A stretch of DNA of 64,000 bases from Bacteroidaceae bacterium (lineage in GTDB: Bacteria > Bacteroidota > Bacteroidia > Bacteroidales > Bacteroidaceae): contig JAFWBM010000004.1 in assembly GCA_017507105.1 (NCBI GenBank), forward strand, positions 1 through 64,000, read 5' to 3'. Below the pieces are notes generated by a model, which had not been told where the DNA came from, ran no database searches, and saw nothing but the letters and a program-made list of their open reading frames with translations. The position numbers and the translations under genes are program-made. This document shows positions 1-7,430 of the stretch, piece after piece. How positions within the stretch are numbered: the first letter of the stretch is position 1; each line of letters begins with the position of its first letter.

Positions 1-147
1 ATTCTCCACGTCAGAAATATGTATCAAAAATATGTGGAAATTTGGGAACCATCAAAAAGCAGCCTGAAAGTGTTAAATTTTAGAATGCACTGATAATTAA
101 AGGTTTATATTTGGTTGTTTCTGAATAGTTTTGGTTGTTTGGGGCTT

Positions 148-594
148 CTAAATACATTCAGCGAACGCCCTATTTCCAATGCTTGTTACGCTGTTGGGGA
201 TTTCAATGCTTGTAAGTCCGGTGCATCCAACGAACGCATAATCTCCAATGCTTGTTATGCTGTTGGGGATTTCAATGCTTGTAAGTCCGAAGCAAAATTG
301 GAACGCATAATCTCCAATGCTTGTTACGCTGTTGGGGATTTCAATGCTTGTAAGTCCGAAGCAAAATTGGAACGCCGCATCTCCAATGCTTGTTACGCTG
401 TAAACTGTTCCATTGTAAGTGACACTCGAGGGAATTCTTACAATTCCCGTATATTCGAAATCGTGATTAGTTACCTCTACGGTCTTATCCGATGAAATGT
501 TGTAATAAATACCTTGTGAGTTAAAGTCGTAGGCTGTAGCTACTGTTGCGCATAGCAATAGTAACACGGTGAATAGAAGTTTAATTGTTTTCAT
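148..594 (-). CDS. Short BspA-type leucine-rich-repeat secreted protein
   Basis: The 148-residue product has a clear signal peptide (residues 1-21, ending ATAYD), a short N-terminal region, then about four 23-residue repeats of the BspA/Treponema LRR_5 type with the core [15 protein letters not shown]. Such proteins are cell-surface or secreted in Bacteroidales and are linked to adhesion. This one is much shorter than usual for the family: it stops with TAG just after the start of another repeat (AFAEC then I and stop), and no LRR-like sequence follows in any frame, so a 3' truncation or deletion is likelier than a frameshift. A promoter -7 match lies about 50 bp upstream. I am sure of the LRR family; whether the short product is functional is open. 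Confidence 0.75.
   Translation of the reverse strand: MKTIKLLFTVLLLLCATVATAYDFNSQGIYYNISSDKTVEVTNHDFEYTGIVRIPSSVTYNGTVYSVTSIGDAAFQFCFGLTSIEIPNSVTSIGDYAFQFCFGLTSIEIPNSITSIGDYAFVGCTGLTSIEIPNSVTSIGNRAFAECI
173..402. repeat. 69-bp tandem repeats inside the LRR gene
   Basis: The element TCTCCAAT (TTTCCAAT in the first unit) recurs at 173, 242, 311 and 380, an exact 69-bp period. Units are nearly identical over most of their length. 69 bp equals 23 codons, one leucine-rich repeat, so the repeat is coding. High DNA identity suggests recent expansion and scope for copy-number change. Confidence 0.9.
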
Positions 595-643
595 TATATA
601 TTGGTTTTATTCTAAATTGTTGGATTTTACATGTATGTTTTTG

Positions 644-651
644 CAAAAGTA
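644..651 (-). promoter_or_regulatory. -7 promoter element for the LRR gene
   Basis: On the minus strand this reads TACTTTTG, a match to the Bacteroidetes -7 consensus TAnnTTTG. It would give a transcript start near 637 and a leader of about 43 nt to the ATG at 594. No good -33 TTTG is present at the right spacing, so confidence is limited. Confidence 0.45.
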
Positions 652-698
652 GAAAAATTCTATATATGCAAGTGAGAAGTTATTTATTATATTAAAAA

Positions 699-989
699 AT
701 TATAAAAACAAGAATTATTCCATTTTGCGTTTTATCCATCTTGTTGGGAACAGTTTGTATTGCAAATGCTGCAGATTCTAATACTCAAAACACAATTGTT
801 AAAGAGTACTTGATGCAGGATGCCTCTTATTCTGTAGTCGGTTACATAAGAGCGGTTGCTGTAAATCATCTTGGAGAAGTGGTGAATAGCAGTAGTTTTA
901 CCTTGTTGTCTGATGGCAGATATATGAAACAGATTTTCTATTTGACAATAGATTATAGGATTCTTTCATCAGTCAACATGGTTCTGTAA
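699..989 (+). pseudogene. Possible remnant of a secreted protein gene without a standard start
   Basis: An open frame runs from an upstream stop at 693 to a stop at 987-989. Its first residues read IIKTRIIPFCVLSILLG and then TVCIANAADS, which looks like a signal peptide with a cleavage site. No ATG or GTG is available; only ATT at 699 or TTG at 741 could start it. The C-terminal part overlaps the end of the convergent DNA glycosylase gene by 37 bp. I do not recognise the family. It may be a decayed gene whose start was lost, or chance. The 595-952 interval holds nothing else I can name besides the LRR promoter. Confidence 0.25.
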
Positions 990-1528
990 AATTCTGCTTT
1001 TTTTTCAAGCGGCAACGGATATGCACGTGAGGAGGATGGCATACGCCAGAAACGTATCTCTTGTCCGTTAATCTTTGTCGTCTCGTAACTGCCTATTGCC
1101 GGTTCTTTACAGCCGAGGGTTAACACTATGGTGTCGGTGGCCTTTTGTCCTGTTGTCACAATTGCCCGGCAATGCGGTATTTTTGCAAGCAACGTCTCGA
1201 TATCTGTAGGGGTTACAACCTCAAGGAACTTGTCGGAGGCATTCTCTTTAAGACGACGAACTTCACTTGCGGTGTCGTATAGTGCTATACCTTTCTCTAT
1301 GCAAAATTCTGCTATCGCCTTTTTATGGAATTGCTTTCTGCCTTGTAACTCAAAGTGATGCTTGTCCCCGAAAAACAGACTCCCCAATATTCTCCACATG
1401 TCATTTATCCAGTTGGGGTAGAAAAAATCCATCGACCACCTTGATTTTGGCGGAGGAAAACTGCCCAGCATGAGGATTTTTGCATTCTCGGGCAGGAATG
1501 GTTGTAGGGGGTGCTTTTCGGTGGACAT
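953..1528 (-). CDS. Uracil-DNA glycosylase superfamily protein
   Basis: The 191-residue product has the fold markers of the uracil-DNA glycosylase superfamily (MUG/TDG-like branch). There is an N-terminal active-site region ILMLGSFPPP at about residues 16-25 followed by a WSMDFFYPNWINDMW segment, a central strand AIVTTGQKATD, and the C-terminal loop MPSSSRAYP. These enzymes excise uracil or mismatched or damaged bases from DNA. An in-frame ATG exists at 1534, but the ATG at 1528 is chosen because it aligns with the start codon of a duplicated 5' fragment at 3927 (MQTEKHP versus MSTEKHP). The first 119 bp of shared sequence are perfectly duplicated there, so this gene was probably next to the fur gene before a cassette separated them. 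Substrate specificity cannot be read from sequence. Confidence 0.75.
   Translation of the reverse strand: MSTEKHPLQPFLPENAKILMLGSFPPPKSRWSMDFFYPNWINDMWRILGSLFFGDKHHFELQGRKQFHKKAIAEFCIEKGIALYDTASEVRRLKENASDKFLEVVTPTDIETLLAKIPHCRAIVTTGQKATDTIVLTLGCKEPAIGSYETTKINGQEIRFWRMPSSSRAYPLPLEKKAEFYRTMLTDERIL
1404..1522. repeat. 119-bp perfect direct repeat, copy A
   Basis: This segment, covering codons near the start of the DNA glycosylase gene, is identical base for base to 3803-3921. The match ends abruptly on both sides (1403 A versus 3802 T; 1523 G versus 3922 T). The two copies are offset by 2,399 bp and bracket the glycosyltransferase cassette. Confidence 0.97.
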
Positions 1529-1662
1529 GAACATGAAAATATTGCTTGTGCAGTATTGTCAGAATATTGTTTTACCTTTTATCATTGGCGAAAATGTGTG
1601 CTAAATAACAATACAGCAGACAATGTATTCATAATGTTGATATGTTGCTTATGGATTAGTTT

Positions 1663-2406
1663 TCAGTCACACAATATTCTGTATTTCTTCAAACCTATTT
1701 TATGGAAGAAATAATTTAACGATACTCCTAAAACTCCCAACCCATAGATGATACTATTCTTTATCTTTATAGATGAAGCCTCTGGAAAATATTTCGTAGG
1801 GCAAGTTATCTCGGCTATTTCATAACCCTTATTACATATTTGCGCAATAATCTGATTGTCAAATACGAATCCGTTTGAACATTTTTCATAATTCACACTT
1901 TTGAGAACTTCCGATGAGAAAGCTCTGTATCCTGTATGATATTCTGCAAGGTGATTATTCATCAAAATGTTCTGGAACAGAGTCAGAATTCTGTTGCTTA
2001 TATATTTATACATAGGCATTCCGCCCTTAAGCGCGCCCTTGCCCAAGATTCGTGAGCCAAAAACAACTTTATAAACATTGTTGGCAATAAGGTATGCCAT
2101 AGAATGTATCAATTGAGGTGTATATTGGTAATCGGGGTGTAGCATTATTATTATGTCTGACCCAAGATTCAAAGCTTTATTATAACAACTTTTTTGGTTG
2201 CCACCATAACCTTTGTTTTTGTCATGGATGATTATATGCTTTATTCCAAGCTTATGTGCTATTTTTACAGTTGAATCGGAACTTTTGTCATCAACGATTA
2301 CTACATGGTCTACAATGTCAAATGGAATTTCGTTAAATGTCCTTTCTAAAGTGCTTTCAGCATTGTAGGCTGGCATGACAACTGTAATTGTTTTGTTTTT
2401 GATCAT
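1663..2406 (-). CDS. Family 2 glycosyltransferase, dolichyl-phosphate-mannose-synthase-like
   Basis: The 247-residue product begins with a GT-A fold signature: TVVMPAYNAESTL at about residues 8-20, VDDKSSDST, and a DXD-like position in MLHPDYQYTP. This matches the polyprenyl-phosphate sugar synthase (DPM1-like) group of GT2, which transfers a sugar from a nucleotide donor to a lipid phosphate at the inner membrane. A hydrophobic stretch near the C-terminus (YGLGVLGVSLNYFF) may anchor it. It overlaps the upstream membrane protein gene by 50 bp, so the two are translated together. The pair is much more A+T-rich than the surrounding genes (about one third G+C by eye), which suggests acquisition. 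The sugar used is not predictable. Confidence 0.85.
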   Translation of the reverse strand: MIKNKTITVVMPAYNAESTLERTFNEIPFDIVDHVVIVDDKSSDSTVKIAHKLGIKHIIIHDKNKGYGGNQKSCYNKALNLGSDIIIMLHPDYQYTPQLIHSMAYLIANNVYKVVFGSRILGKGALKGGMPMYKYISNRILTLFQNILMNNHLAEYHTGYRAFSSEVLKSVNYEKCSNGFVFDNQIIAQICNKGYEIAEITCPTKYFPEASSIKIKNSIIYGLGVLGVSLNYFFHKIGLKKYRILCD

Positions 2407-3523
2407 ATTCTCTGCGTATTAATATTTCAAAGATAAAAGGGAAACAAAAAATGTAATATGAGATGTCTGCACCACAGTACAAGAATGCTTCTATTCCAAT
2501 ATTTGATATTGAATAAACGACATGATGCGAAATTATTGCAAAAAGTAGTAGTACTGTTAAGAATATAACATCAAACTGTCTTCCCAAGATTATTGGTATC
2601 AAGAAAGTGACAGTAATGAATACTATAATGTGCGTAAAAGGAATAAGCATTTCCCCTTGAGTTATGAACGGGTTATATTGCAAGAATAAAATAGGGTCAA
2701 ATGCAATGAACGGCAGGAACGTGATTGCAAACGAGAATAAAAAGCATAAACACCAAGTTGTGAATTTCAAAAGGTTCATTTGCTTTGTGAGAATTACTTT
2801 CATGCCCCATAAGATCATGGGAATAATGAATATGTTTCTTGTTGAAAATATTATTCCTCCAAGTATTGCATATGCATAGAATTTGGGTTTTGATTGTTTT
2901 TCTATATTGCCCAGATTAAGGAAGTATAGTAGGAATATTATAGAATTAAACAGTATTGTACTTCGTGTAAATATTTCATAGTATATTGTTATTGATGAAA
3001 TAAAAATTATGAAAATGAATGTATTATTCTCTTTAGTAAGCCTTCTATTCTTTATATAAAGATATAAAAGCCACATGGCAAGGATACTCATCCAACCAAT
3101 TTCCTGTATCAAATAGAAGGGGTATGATAATAAGAAATATACAGGCATAGGTCCTGGGTAATTTCCTGCAGGACTATGTACTGCATATGGGTATATTCCT
3201 TGGTGTACAGAATCCCAAAAAATCTGTATCATTTCCCAACGGTCGACTCTTATGCTTTGTACAGGAAAAACCTGAAAGATAAAAATGCTAAATATAGTAA
3301 TACCTCCGAGCGTGTATAACCATGTCGTATTGGAAAAATAATATTTTTTCTTTGAACACAACCATAAGATAGCAGATAACACTATATTGAAAAAGATAGT
3401 ATTTAATATTGCGATTGGAAGTGAAATCCTAAACGAATATTTGAAAATGAAAAGACTGCATATGATAGACCATATTATAAATGCAACTATCTTCTTCTTG
3501 TCTTTGAGAATAGTCATTATCAT
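2357..3523 (-). CDS. Multi-pass membrane protein, probable GT-C glycosyltransferase
   Basis: The 388-residue product is hydrophobic throughout, with roughly nine or ten membrane segments. The first long loop carries VDRWEMIQIFWDSV, with an acidic residue where GT-C enzymes place their catalytic Asp or Glu, followed by an aromatic, proline-rich stretch (YPGPMPVYFLLSYPFY) typical of lipid-linked-sugar-dependent transferases. Paired with the overlapping GT2 gene, a two-step scheme is likely: GT2 makes a polyprenyl-phosphate sugar and this protein transfers the sugar to an extracytoplasmic acceptor. That is inference; the protein is not close to a family I can name exactly. An alternative is a flippase or polymerase. 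Starts at 3523 and 3517 are both possible. Confidence 0.6.
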   Translation of the reverse strand: MIMTILKDKKKIVAFIIWSIICSLFIFKYSFRISLPIAILNTIFFNIVLSAILWLCSKKKYYFSNTTWLYTLGGITIFSIFIFQVFPVQSIRVDRWEMIQIFWDSVHQGIYPYAVHSPAGNYPGPMPVYFLLSYPFYLIQEIGWMSILAMWLLYLYIKNRRLTKENNTFIFIIFISSITIYYEIFTRSTILFNSIIFLLYFLNLGNIEKQSKPKFYAYAILGGIIFSTRNIFIIPMILWGMKVILTKQMNLLKFTTWCLCFLFSFAITFLPFIAFDPILFLQYNPFITQGEMLIPFTHIIVFITVTFLIPIILGRQFDVIFLTVLLLFAIISHHVVYSISNIGIEAFLYCGADISYYIFCFPFIFEILIRREYDQKQNNYSCHASLQC

Positions 3524-3631
3524 GAGGGTTGTTCTTGGGGAAATTACGTTGTTGAACTTTCTAAAAAAATATCACAGTGGTTGTGTGTTTTGTGAAATAT
3601 ATCAATTTATCTAAAGCAAAGATTGACATGG

Positions 3632-3639
3632 CAAAGTTA
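3632..3639 (-). promoter_or_regulatory. -7 promoter element for the glycosyltransferase cassette
   Basis: The minus strand reads TAACTTTG, a full TAnnTTTG match, about 110 bp upstream of the membrane protein start. No TTTG is seen 19-21 bp further upstream. It lies inside the cassette, so the cassette could carry its own promoter. Confidence 0.45.
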
Positions 3640-3798
3640 TAACTCTAACAGTTTCTTAATCCTAGTTAAGGAATTACACGACAAAGTGGCATTGCAAATA
3701 TAGAAAATTTTAAAATATCATTATATTTCTTTTGTGGGATTTTTGAACGATTTTTGTGGCCAATAAAGTTATGATAAATATAATACCTTTGTAATATT

Positions 3799-3927
3799 TT
3801 ATTTTATCCAGTTGGGGTAGAAAAAATCCATCGACCACCTTGATTTTGGCGGAGGAAAACTGCCCAGCATGAGGATTTTTGCATTCTCGGGCAGGAATGG
3901 TTGTAGGGGGTGCTTTTCGGTTTGCAT
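3799..3927 (-). pseudogene. Truncated 5' copy of the DNA glycosylase gene
   Basis: This 42-codon frame starts with ATG one base after the fur stop codon, reads MQTEKHPLQPF and continues identically to the intact glycosylase until NWI. It then runs into unrelated A+T-rich sequence and stops (K, stop). Residues 3-41 match the intact protein exactly. The frame lacks almost all of the enzyme, so it is a remnant. Its tight coupling to fur (TAA, one base, ATG) suggests this was the original start of the glycosylase gene, in an operon tolC-fur-glycosylase. Confidence 0.85.
3803..3921. repeat. 119-bp perfect direct repeat, copy B
   Basis: Identical to 1404-1522 with no mismatches. Lies between the A+T-rich cassette and the fur gene and forms most of the truncated glycosylase fragment. 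Confidence 0.97.
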
Positions 3928-3928
3928 C

Positions 3929-4354
3929 TTACTGTTTGTCGCTGTTACATTTGTTGCATATACCTTTTACCATATAATTTATAGAGTTCATGCTATAGCC
4001 ATCGGGGAGTTCTATTGTTGGAATCTGTATATTTTTAAGGCAGTATGTATGTTGGCACTCTTCGCAATAGAAGTGTATGTGCATGTCGTCGAACTTGTTG
4101 TTGCCTTGAGTGTGGCAGAACTCATACTTCAGGGAGTTGCTGCCATCCTCTATACCTTGTACCAGGCGATGTTGTAGAAAGAGATTAAGAGTGCGGAATA
4201 TTGTAGATTTAGGGGCGGTGTCTAGGGAGGTCTCCAACTCGGCAAGTGAGAGTGGTGATTCGGCATTGACAAGTATACGTGCCACTAAAATACGCACTGC
4301 TGTTGGGCGTATCCCATTCTCTTCCAATATCCTTGTTATCTGTTCCTTATCCAT
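3929..4354 (-). CDS. Fur-family metal-responsive transcriptional regulator
   Basis: The 141-residue product has the Fur layout: an N-terminal winged helix (RPTAVRILVARIL, then the recognition helix region APKSTIFRTLNLF) and a C-terminal metal-binding and dimerisation domain with the HIHFYCEEC motif and a second pair CNKC near the end. The two CxxC pairs form the structural zinc site of this family. The ATG at 4354 is preferred over the TTG at 4357. It begins 4 bp after the stop of the efflux gene, so the two are co-transcribed. A perfect palindrome over the promoter of that transcription unit (5630-5652) is a strong candidate for its own operator. Whether it senses zinc, iron or another metal cannot be decided here; Zur-like is my best guess. 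Confidence 0.88.
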   Translation of the reverse strand: MDKEQITRILEENGIRPTAVRILVARILVNAESPLSLAELETSLDTAPKSTIFRTLNLFLQHRLVQGIEDGSNSLKYEFCHTQGNNKFDDMHIHFYCEECQHTYCLKNIQIPTIELPDGYSMNSINYMVKGICNKCNSDKQ

Positions 4355-4358
4355 CAAT

Positions 4359-5591
4359 CTACTCCTTGTACTCTGTTATTCCTGTGCTACGTTGCAATTC
4401 TACAATGCTTTGGGCTTTATTATACAATGCGTTGATGTACTCCTCGTTCATCATATTGTCACTGCGTTCAGTTTCTATAAATTCCACAAATGGAATTTCG
4501 CCCATACGATATGCTTTCCTTTTACCTTCTAGCAGTTCGGCTGTTTCGTTTACCATGCCGTTCCTGAAATTCTCAACCTGTTTGTCGGCAATGATGCAAT
4601 CGTTGTAGGCCTGCATCACTTCGCTTTGTACTTGTAGGCGTAGCTCTGTAAGTTCTTGTTGGCGTTGTTCTATAATTCTCTGCTCCTTGATGCGTGCACC
4701 TTTATTGAAGTTCGAAATTTTTATGGGTATTGCTGCTCCAATCTTTACTTTTGTGAATTTGGGATCGGCATCATTGTATTCAGCGCCAATCGATAGTTGT
4801 ATGTCTATCCTGCGTTGTGCCCGATTTAGTTTTCTCTGAGCTTCGGCAATCTCTACATTGCTTGTCGCTGCAACAATATCTGCTCTATTGGCTATGGCTT
4901 TTTCTATGTAGTAATCCATGCCTTTCATTTCACTCTTTATCTCTTCGAGTGTACCTTCAATAGATAATTGTTCTATATTCTTGAAACTACCCATATAATA
5001 TCCGAGACTGTATAGAGTGTTGGTATATTCGGCCTCTGCCGACAATCGCTCGTTGTGGGTAAGTCCGGCAGCTAATCGTGTCTCCAGCCATACGCTTTTG
5101 GATATATCTCCCCTGTGGAAACGAATACTATCACTCTGCTCCAGTTCTATCATGAAGGTGTCACGTTGTGCTGCTATTTCAAGAAGTGCTTTTGCACGAA
5201 GATGCAGTAGATAGGCAGTCGTTGCATCGGCATAAAGGTTACGGGCATAGTTGTTGAATACAGCAGTCGTTGCCTCTAACTCTTTTTGAGCCAGGCGTAT
5301 GCCTGCTCGACGTACACCAAAGGTAAAGGTTCTACCAAGCTCGGCTGCAAAACTCTGTCCCAAATCCTTGTTCCAATCTTCATTATTGCCATATTCCACC
5401 GATAGGGTAGGGTCGTTATATACCTTGCTGCTCTTTAATGTGGCTTGTGCAATGCTTATGTCCATGTTCTGAGCTATAAGTGCGGCATTGTTCTCTGTCA
5501 CATTCTTTATGTATTGCTTGTAGGTGAGTTGTTGTGCTGCTACCCACAAAACGAATGTCGATAGGCAAAGTGTTATGATGTATCTTTTCAT
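4359..5591 (-). CDS. TolC/CzcC-like outer-membrane efflux protein
   Basis: The 410-residue product has a signal peptide (MKRYIITLCLSTFVLWVAAQ) and long amphipathic, charged helical segments in two similar halves, as in TolC-family outer-membrane channels. Length and sequence style fit the CzcC/CusC group that works with metal RND pumps. No membrane-fusion or RND gene follows; instead the next genes are a Fur-family regulator and a glycosylase fragment. It may serve a pump encoded elsewhere, or the rest of an ancestral cluster may have been lost. Expression is probably controlled by the palindrome overlapping its promoter. Confidence 0.85.
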   Translation of the reverse strand: MKRYIITLCLSTFVLWVAAQQLTYKQYIKNVTENNAALIAQNMDISIAQATLKSSKVYNDPTLSVEYGNNEDWNKDLGQSFAAELGRTFTFGVRRAGIRLAQKELEATTAVFNNYARNLYADATTAYLLHLRAKALLEIAAQRDTFMIELEQSDSIRFHRGDISKSVWLETRLAAGLTHNERLSAEAEYTNTLYSLGYYMGSFKNIEQLSIEGTLEEIKSEMKGMDYYIEKAIANRADIVAATSNVEIAEAQRKLNRAQRRIDIQLSIGAEYNDADPKFTKVKIGAAIPIKISNFNKGARIKEQRIIEQRQQELTELRLQVQSEVMQAYNDCIIADKQVENFRNGMVNETAELLEGKRKAYRMGEIPFVEFIETERSDNMMNEEYINALYNKAQSIVELQRSTGITEYKE

Positions 5592-5613
5592 TTTGTATTT
5601 GTTTTGGAATATG

Positions 5614-5621
5614 CAAATTTA
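5614..5621 (-). promoter_or_regulatory. -7 promoter element for tolC-fur
   Basis: The minus strand reads TAAATTTG, a full match to TAnnTTTG, giving a transcript start near 5607 and a leader of about 16 nt. The region where the -33 element should lie is occupied by the palindrome at 5630-5652. Confidence 0.6.
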
Positions 5622-5629
5622 GTGATGTT

Positions 5630-5652
5630 CATTTGCAACCCGGTTGCAAATG
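5630..5652. promoter_or_regulatory. Perfect 23-bp palindrome, probable Fur-family operator
   Basis: CATTTGCAACC, one central C, then GGTTGCAAATG: two 11-base arms that are exact reverse complements. The one-base centre excludes a hairpin terminator. It sits between the end of the CCA gene and the tolC start, covering the -33 region of the tolC-fur promoter. TTTGCAA-type palindromes are known for Fur-superfamily regulators in other bacteria; the link to this regulator is inferred from position. Confidence 0.7.
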
Positions 5653-5656
5653 AGTG

Positions 5657-7081
5657 TTATCCTATTCCCATCTCTTTTGCACATTTCATTATAAATGAAA
5701 GTGCTGCATCATGTTCATTGGGTATGACTCCATCAAGTATGGCATCCTTTACCATGCTCTTCAAGCGTCCTATGGTGTCGCATGGCGGCAGGTTGAATAT
5801 TTCCATAATCTCTTTTCCGTCGACAGGAGGTTGGAAGTTGCGTATGCGGTCTCTCTCTTCAAGGTCTTTCAGTTTTTCTCTAACTATCTTGAAGTTGTTG
5901 AGGAAACGTTTTTTGCGCACTTCGTTCTTTGATGTGATGTCGGCCTCGCACAGTGTCATCAAGTCGTCGATGTCGTCACCTGCATCGAACAGGAGACGAC
6001 GTACAGCCGAGTCGGTAACCTCGTTGTCGGCAATGACTATGGGGCGCATATGAAGTCCTACGAGCTTTGCAACATATCGCATCTTTTCGTTCAATGGCAT
6101 CTTGAACTCTTTGAAGATTTTTGCAACCATCTTTTCACCCACTGCATTGTGGTTATGGAATGTCCATCTCAGTACAGGGTCCCAACGCTTTGTACGTGGC
6201 TTGCCTATATCGTGCAGAAGTGCTGCCCAACGCAACCACAAGTCATCACTCTTTAGTGCTACATTGTCGAGAACCTCAAGTGTGTGGTAGAACATCTCCT
6301 TATGTCCAAAGCCATTCTTCACCTCTACGCCCTGCATGGCTGTGAGTTGTGGGAAGATTATTTCCAACAATCCGCAACGGTCTAGTTCTATGAATCCTTT
6401 TGAAGGTGTTGCCGAGAGCATAATCTTGTTTAGCTCATCGTTGATGCGTTCGCGTGAGATAATTCGTATGCGCTCTTTGTTCTTGCACAAGGCATCGAAT
6501 GTCTCATCCTCTATATAGAAATTCAGTTGTGTTGCAAAACGTATGCAACGCATCATGCGCAGAGGATCGTCCGAAAATGTGATACCGGGTTCAAGTGGGG
6601 TACGTATTATACGATCTTCAAGGTCGAGCACTCCATCAAATGGGTCAACCAACTCGCCGAAACGTGCCCCGTTAAGGCATATTGCCATTGCATTTATTGT
6701 GAAGTCGCGTCGATTCTGGTCATCTTCCAATGTACCGTCCTCTACAATGGGGTTTCTTGAGTCGTGGGTGTATGATTCGCGTCGGGCACCGACAAACTCA
6801 ATTTCGTGGTCGCGATACTTTACCTGTGCCGTTCCAAAATTAGCATATACAGCCAGATGTGCCCCCTTGCCTAACCGTTTACTGAAGGCACGTGCCATCT
6901 CAATACCTTTACCGACAACCACTACATCTATATCTTTCGAGTCGCGTTGAAGGAAAATGTCGCGGACGAAACCTCCAACAACATAGCACTCTATCCCCAA
7001 ACTGTCGGCTGTCTCCGATATCTTGTGGAAGATGGGTGTGTCGAGTATCTTTATAAGCTCTTCTCTGTTTGGTGTATACAT
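5657..7081 (-). CDS. cca: CCA tRNA nucleotidyltransferase with HD domain
   Basis: The 474-residue product adds or repairs the 3' CCA of tRNAs in the cytoplasm. The class II nucleotidyltransferase head is plain: GGFVRDIFLQR at about residues 37-47, the catalytic pair in KDIDVVVVG, the RRDFTINAMA motif, and DPFDGVLDLEDRIIRTP. The template region follows (DDPLRMMRCIRFA), then an HD phosphohydrolase domain (LLHDIGKP). A longer frame starts at TTG 7096, but ATG 7081 (MYTPNREE) is a better start. It ends 5 bp before the palindrome upstream of tolC. The small membrane protein gene upstream is 55 bp away and may share its transcript. Confidence 0.95.
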   Translation of the reverse strand: MYTPNREELIKILDTPIFHKISETADSLGIECYVVGGFVRDIFLQRDSKDIDVVVVGKGIEMARAFSKRLGKGAHLAVYANFGTAQVKYRDHEIEFVGARRESYTHDSRNPIVEDGTLEDDQNRRDFTINAMAICLNGARFGELVDPFDGVLDLEDRIIRTPLEPGITFSDDPLRMMRCIRFATQLNFYIEDETFDALCKNKERIRIISRERINDELNKIMLSATPSKGFIELDRCGLLEIIFPQLTAMQGVEVKNGFGHKEMFYHTLEVLDNVALKSDDLWLRWAALLHDIGKPRTKRWDPVLRWTFHNHNAVGEKMVAKIFKEFKMPLNEKMRYVAKLVGLHMRPIVIADNEVTDSAVRRLLFDAGDDIDDLMTLCEADITSKNEVRKKRFLNNFKIVREKLKDLEERDRIRNFQPPVDGKEIMEIFNLPPCDTIGRLKSMVKDAILDGVIPNEHDAALSFIMKCAKEMGIG

Positions 7082-7135
7082 GGTATCTTTTGTCAAAGTA
7101 GTGCGAAGATAATGAAATATTCTGTAACAGAAAAA

Positions 7136-7396
7136 TCAATTACCTTTTCTCTTCTCCTCTCCTCTTTGAAGCAAACGCAGTATCTCTCTTTGTTGTGCTT
7201 CTATCTTATTTATCTTGAAATACCAGCATATGGCTTCGCGGCATATAAGCAACAGTGCTATAACAATAAGCAAGAAGAATAATAGTATTATGAGCATTGC
7301 CGAGATATTTCCAAAATCGCTATTTTGTGGAGTACTCTCATTTGCATTTGCAAGCATATGCAGGGAGAGAAGTGTGACAGTGAATATCTTTCTCAT
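7136..7396 (-). CDS. Small membrane protein of unknown function
   Basis: The 86-residue product has an N-terminal signal-like segment (MRKIFTVTLLSLHMLANA), one strong membrane helix (MLIILLFFLLIVIALLLI) and a charged coiled tail rich in Glu, Arg and Lys. This signal-helix-tail design suggests an inner-membrane protein with a cytoplasmic tail. I do not recognise a named family. An ATG at 7414 also exists, but a -7 promoter element at 7423-7430 would place the transcript start at about 7416, so the ATG at 7396 fits better. It may be co-transcribed with cca. Confidence 0.6.
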   Translation of the reverse strand: MRKIFTVTLLSLHMLANANESTPQNSDFGNISAMLIILLFFLLIVIALLLICREAICWYFKINKIEAQQREILRLLQRGEEKRKGN

Positions 7397-7422
7397 GACT
7401 TGTGGATTTTTCATTCATTTGT

Positions 7423-7430
7423 CAAAAATA
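7423..7430 (-). promoter_or_regulatory. -7 promoter element for the small membrane protein and cca
   Basis: The minus strand reads TATTTTTG, matching TAnnTTTG. No clear -33 element. It helps decide the start codon of the downstream small gene. Confidence 0.4.

Noticed and set aside
1-147. Gene or RNA at the left edge
   Set aside because: No frame or stable structure; only a short repeat of TTTGGTTGTTT at 111-121 and 130-140.
115-495. Plus-strand frame with repeats ([16 protein letters not shown])
   Set aside because: It is the antisense reading of the LRR gene; the 69-bp period keeps it open. The minus-strand product has a signal peptide and known LRR motifs.
1522-3803. Insertion sequence or phage-like element carrying the glycosyltransferase genes
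   Set aside because: No transposase, integrase or terminal inverted repeats are seen; only the 119-bp direct repeats support movement.
5630-5652. Palindrome as terminator of the cca gene
   Set aside because: A one-base centre cannot form a normal hairpin loop and there is no T-run; it fits an operator.
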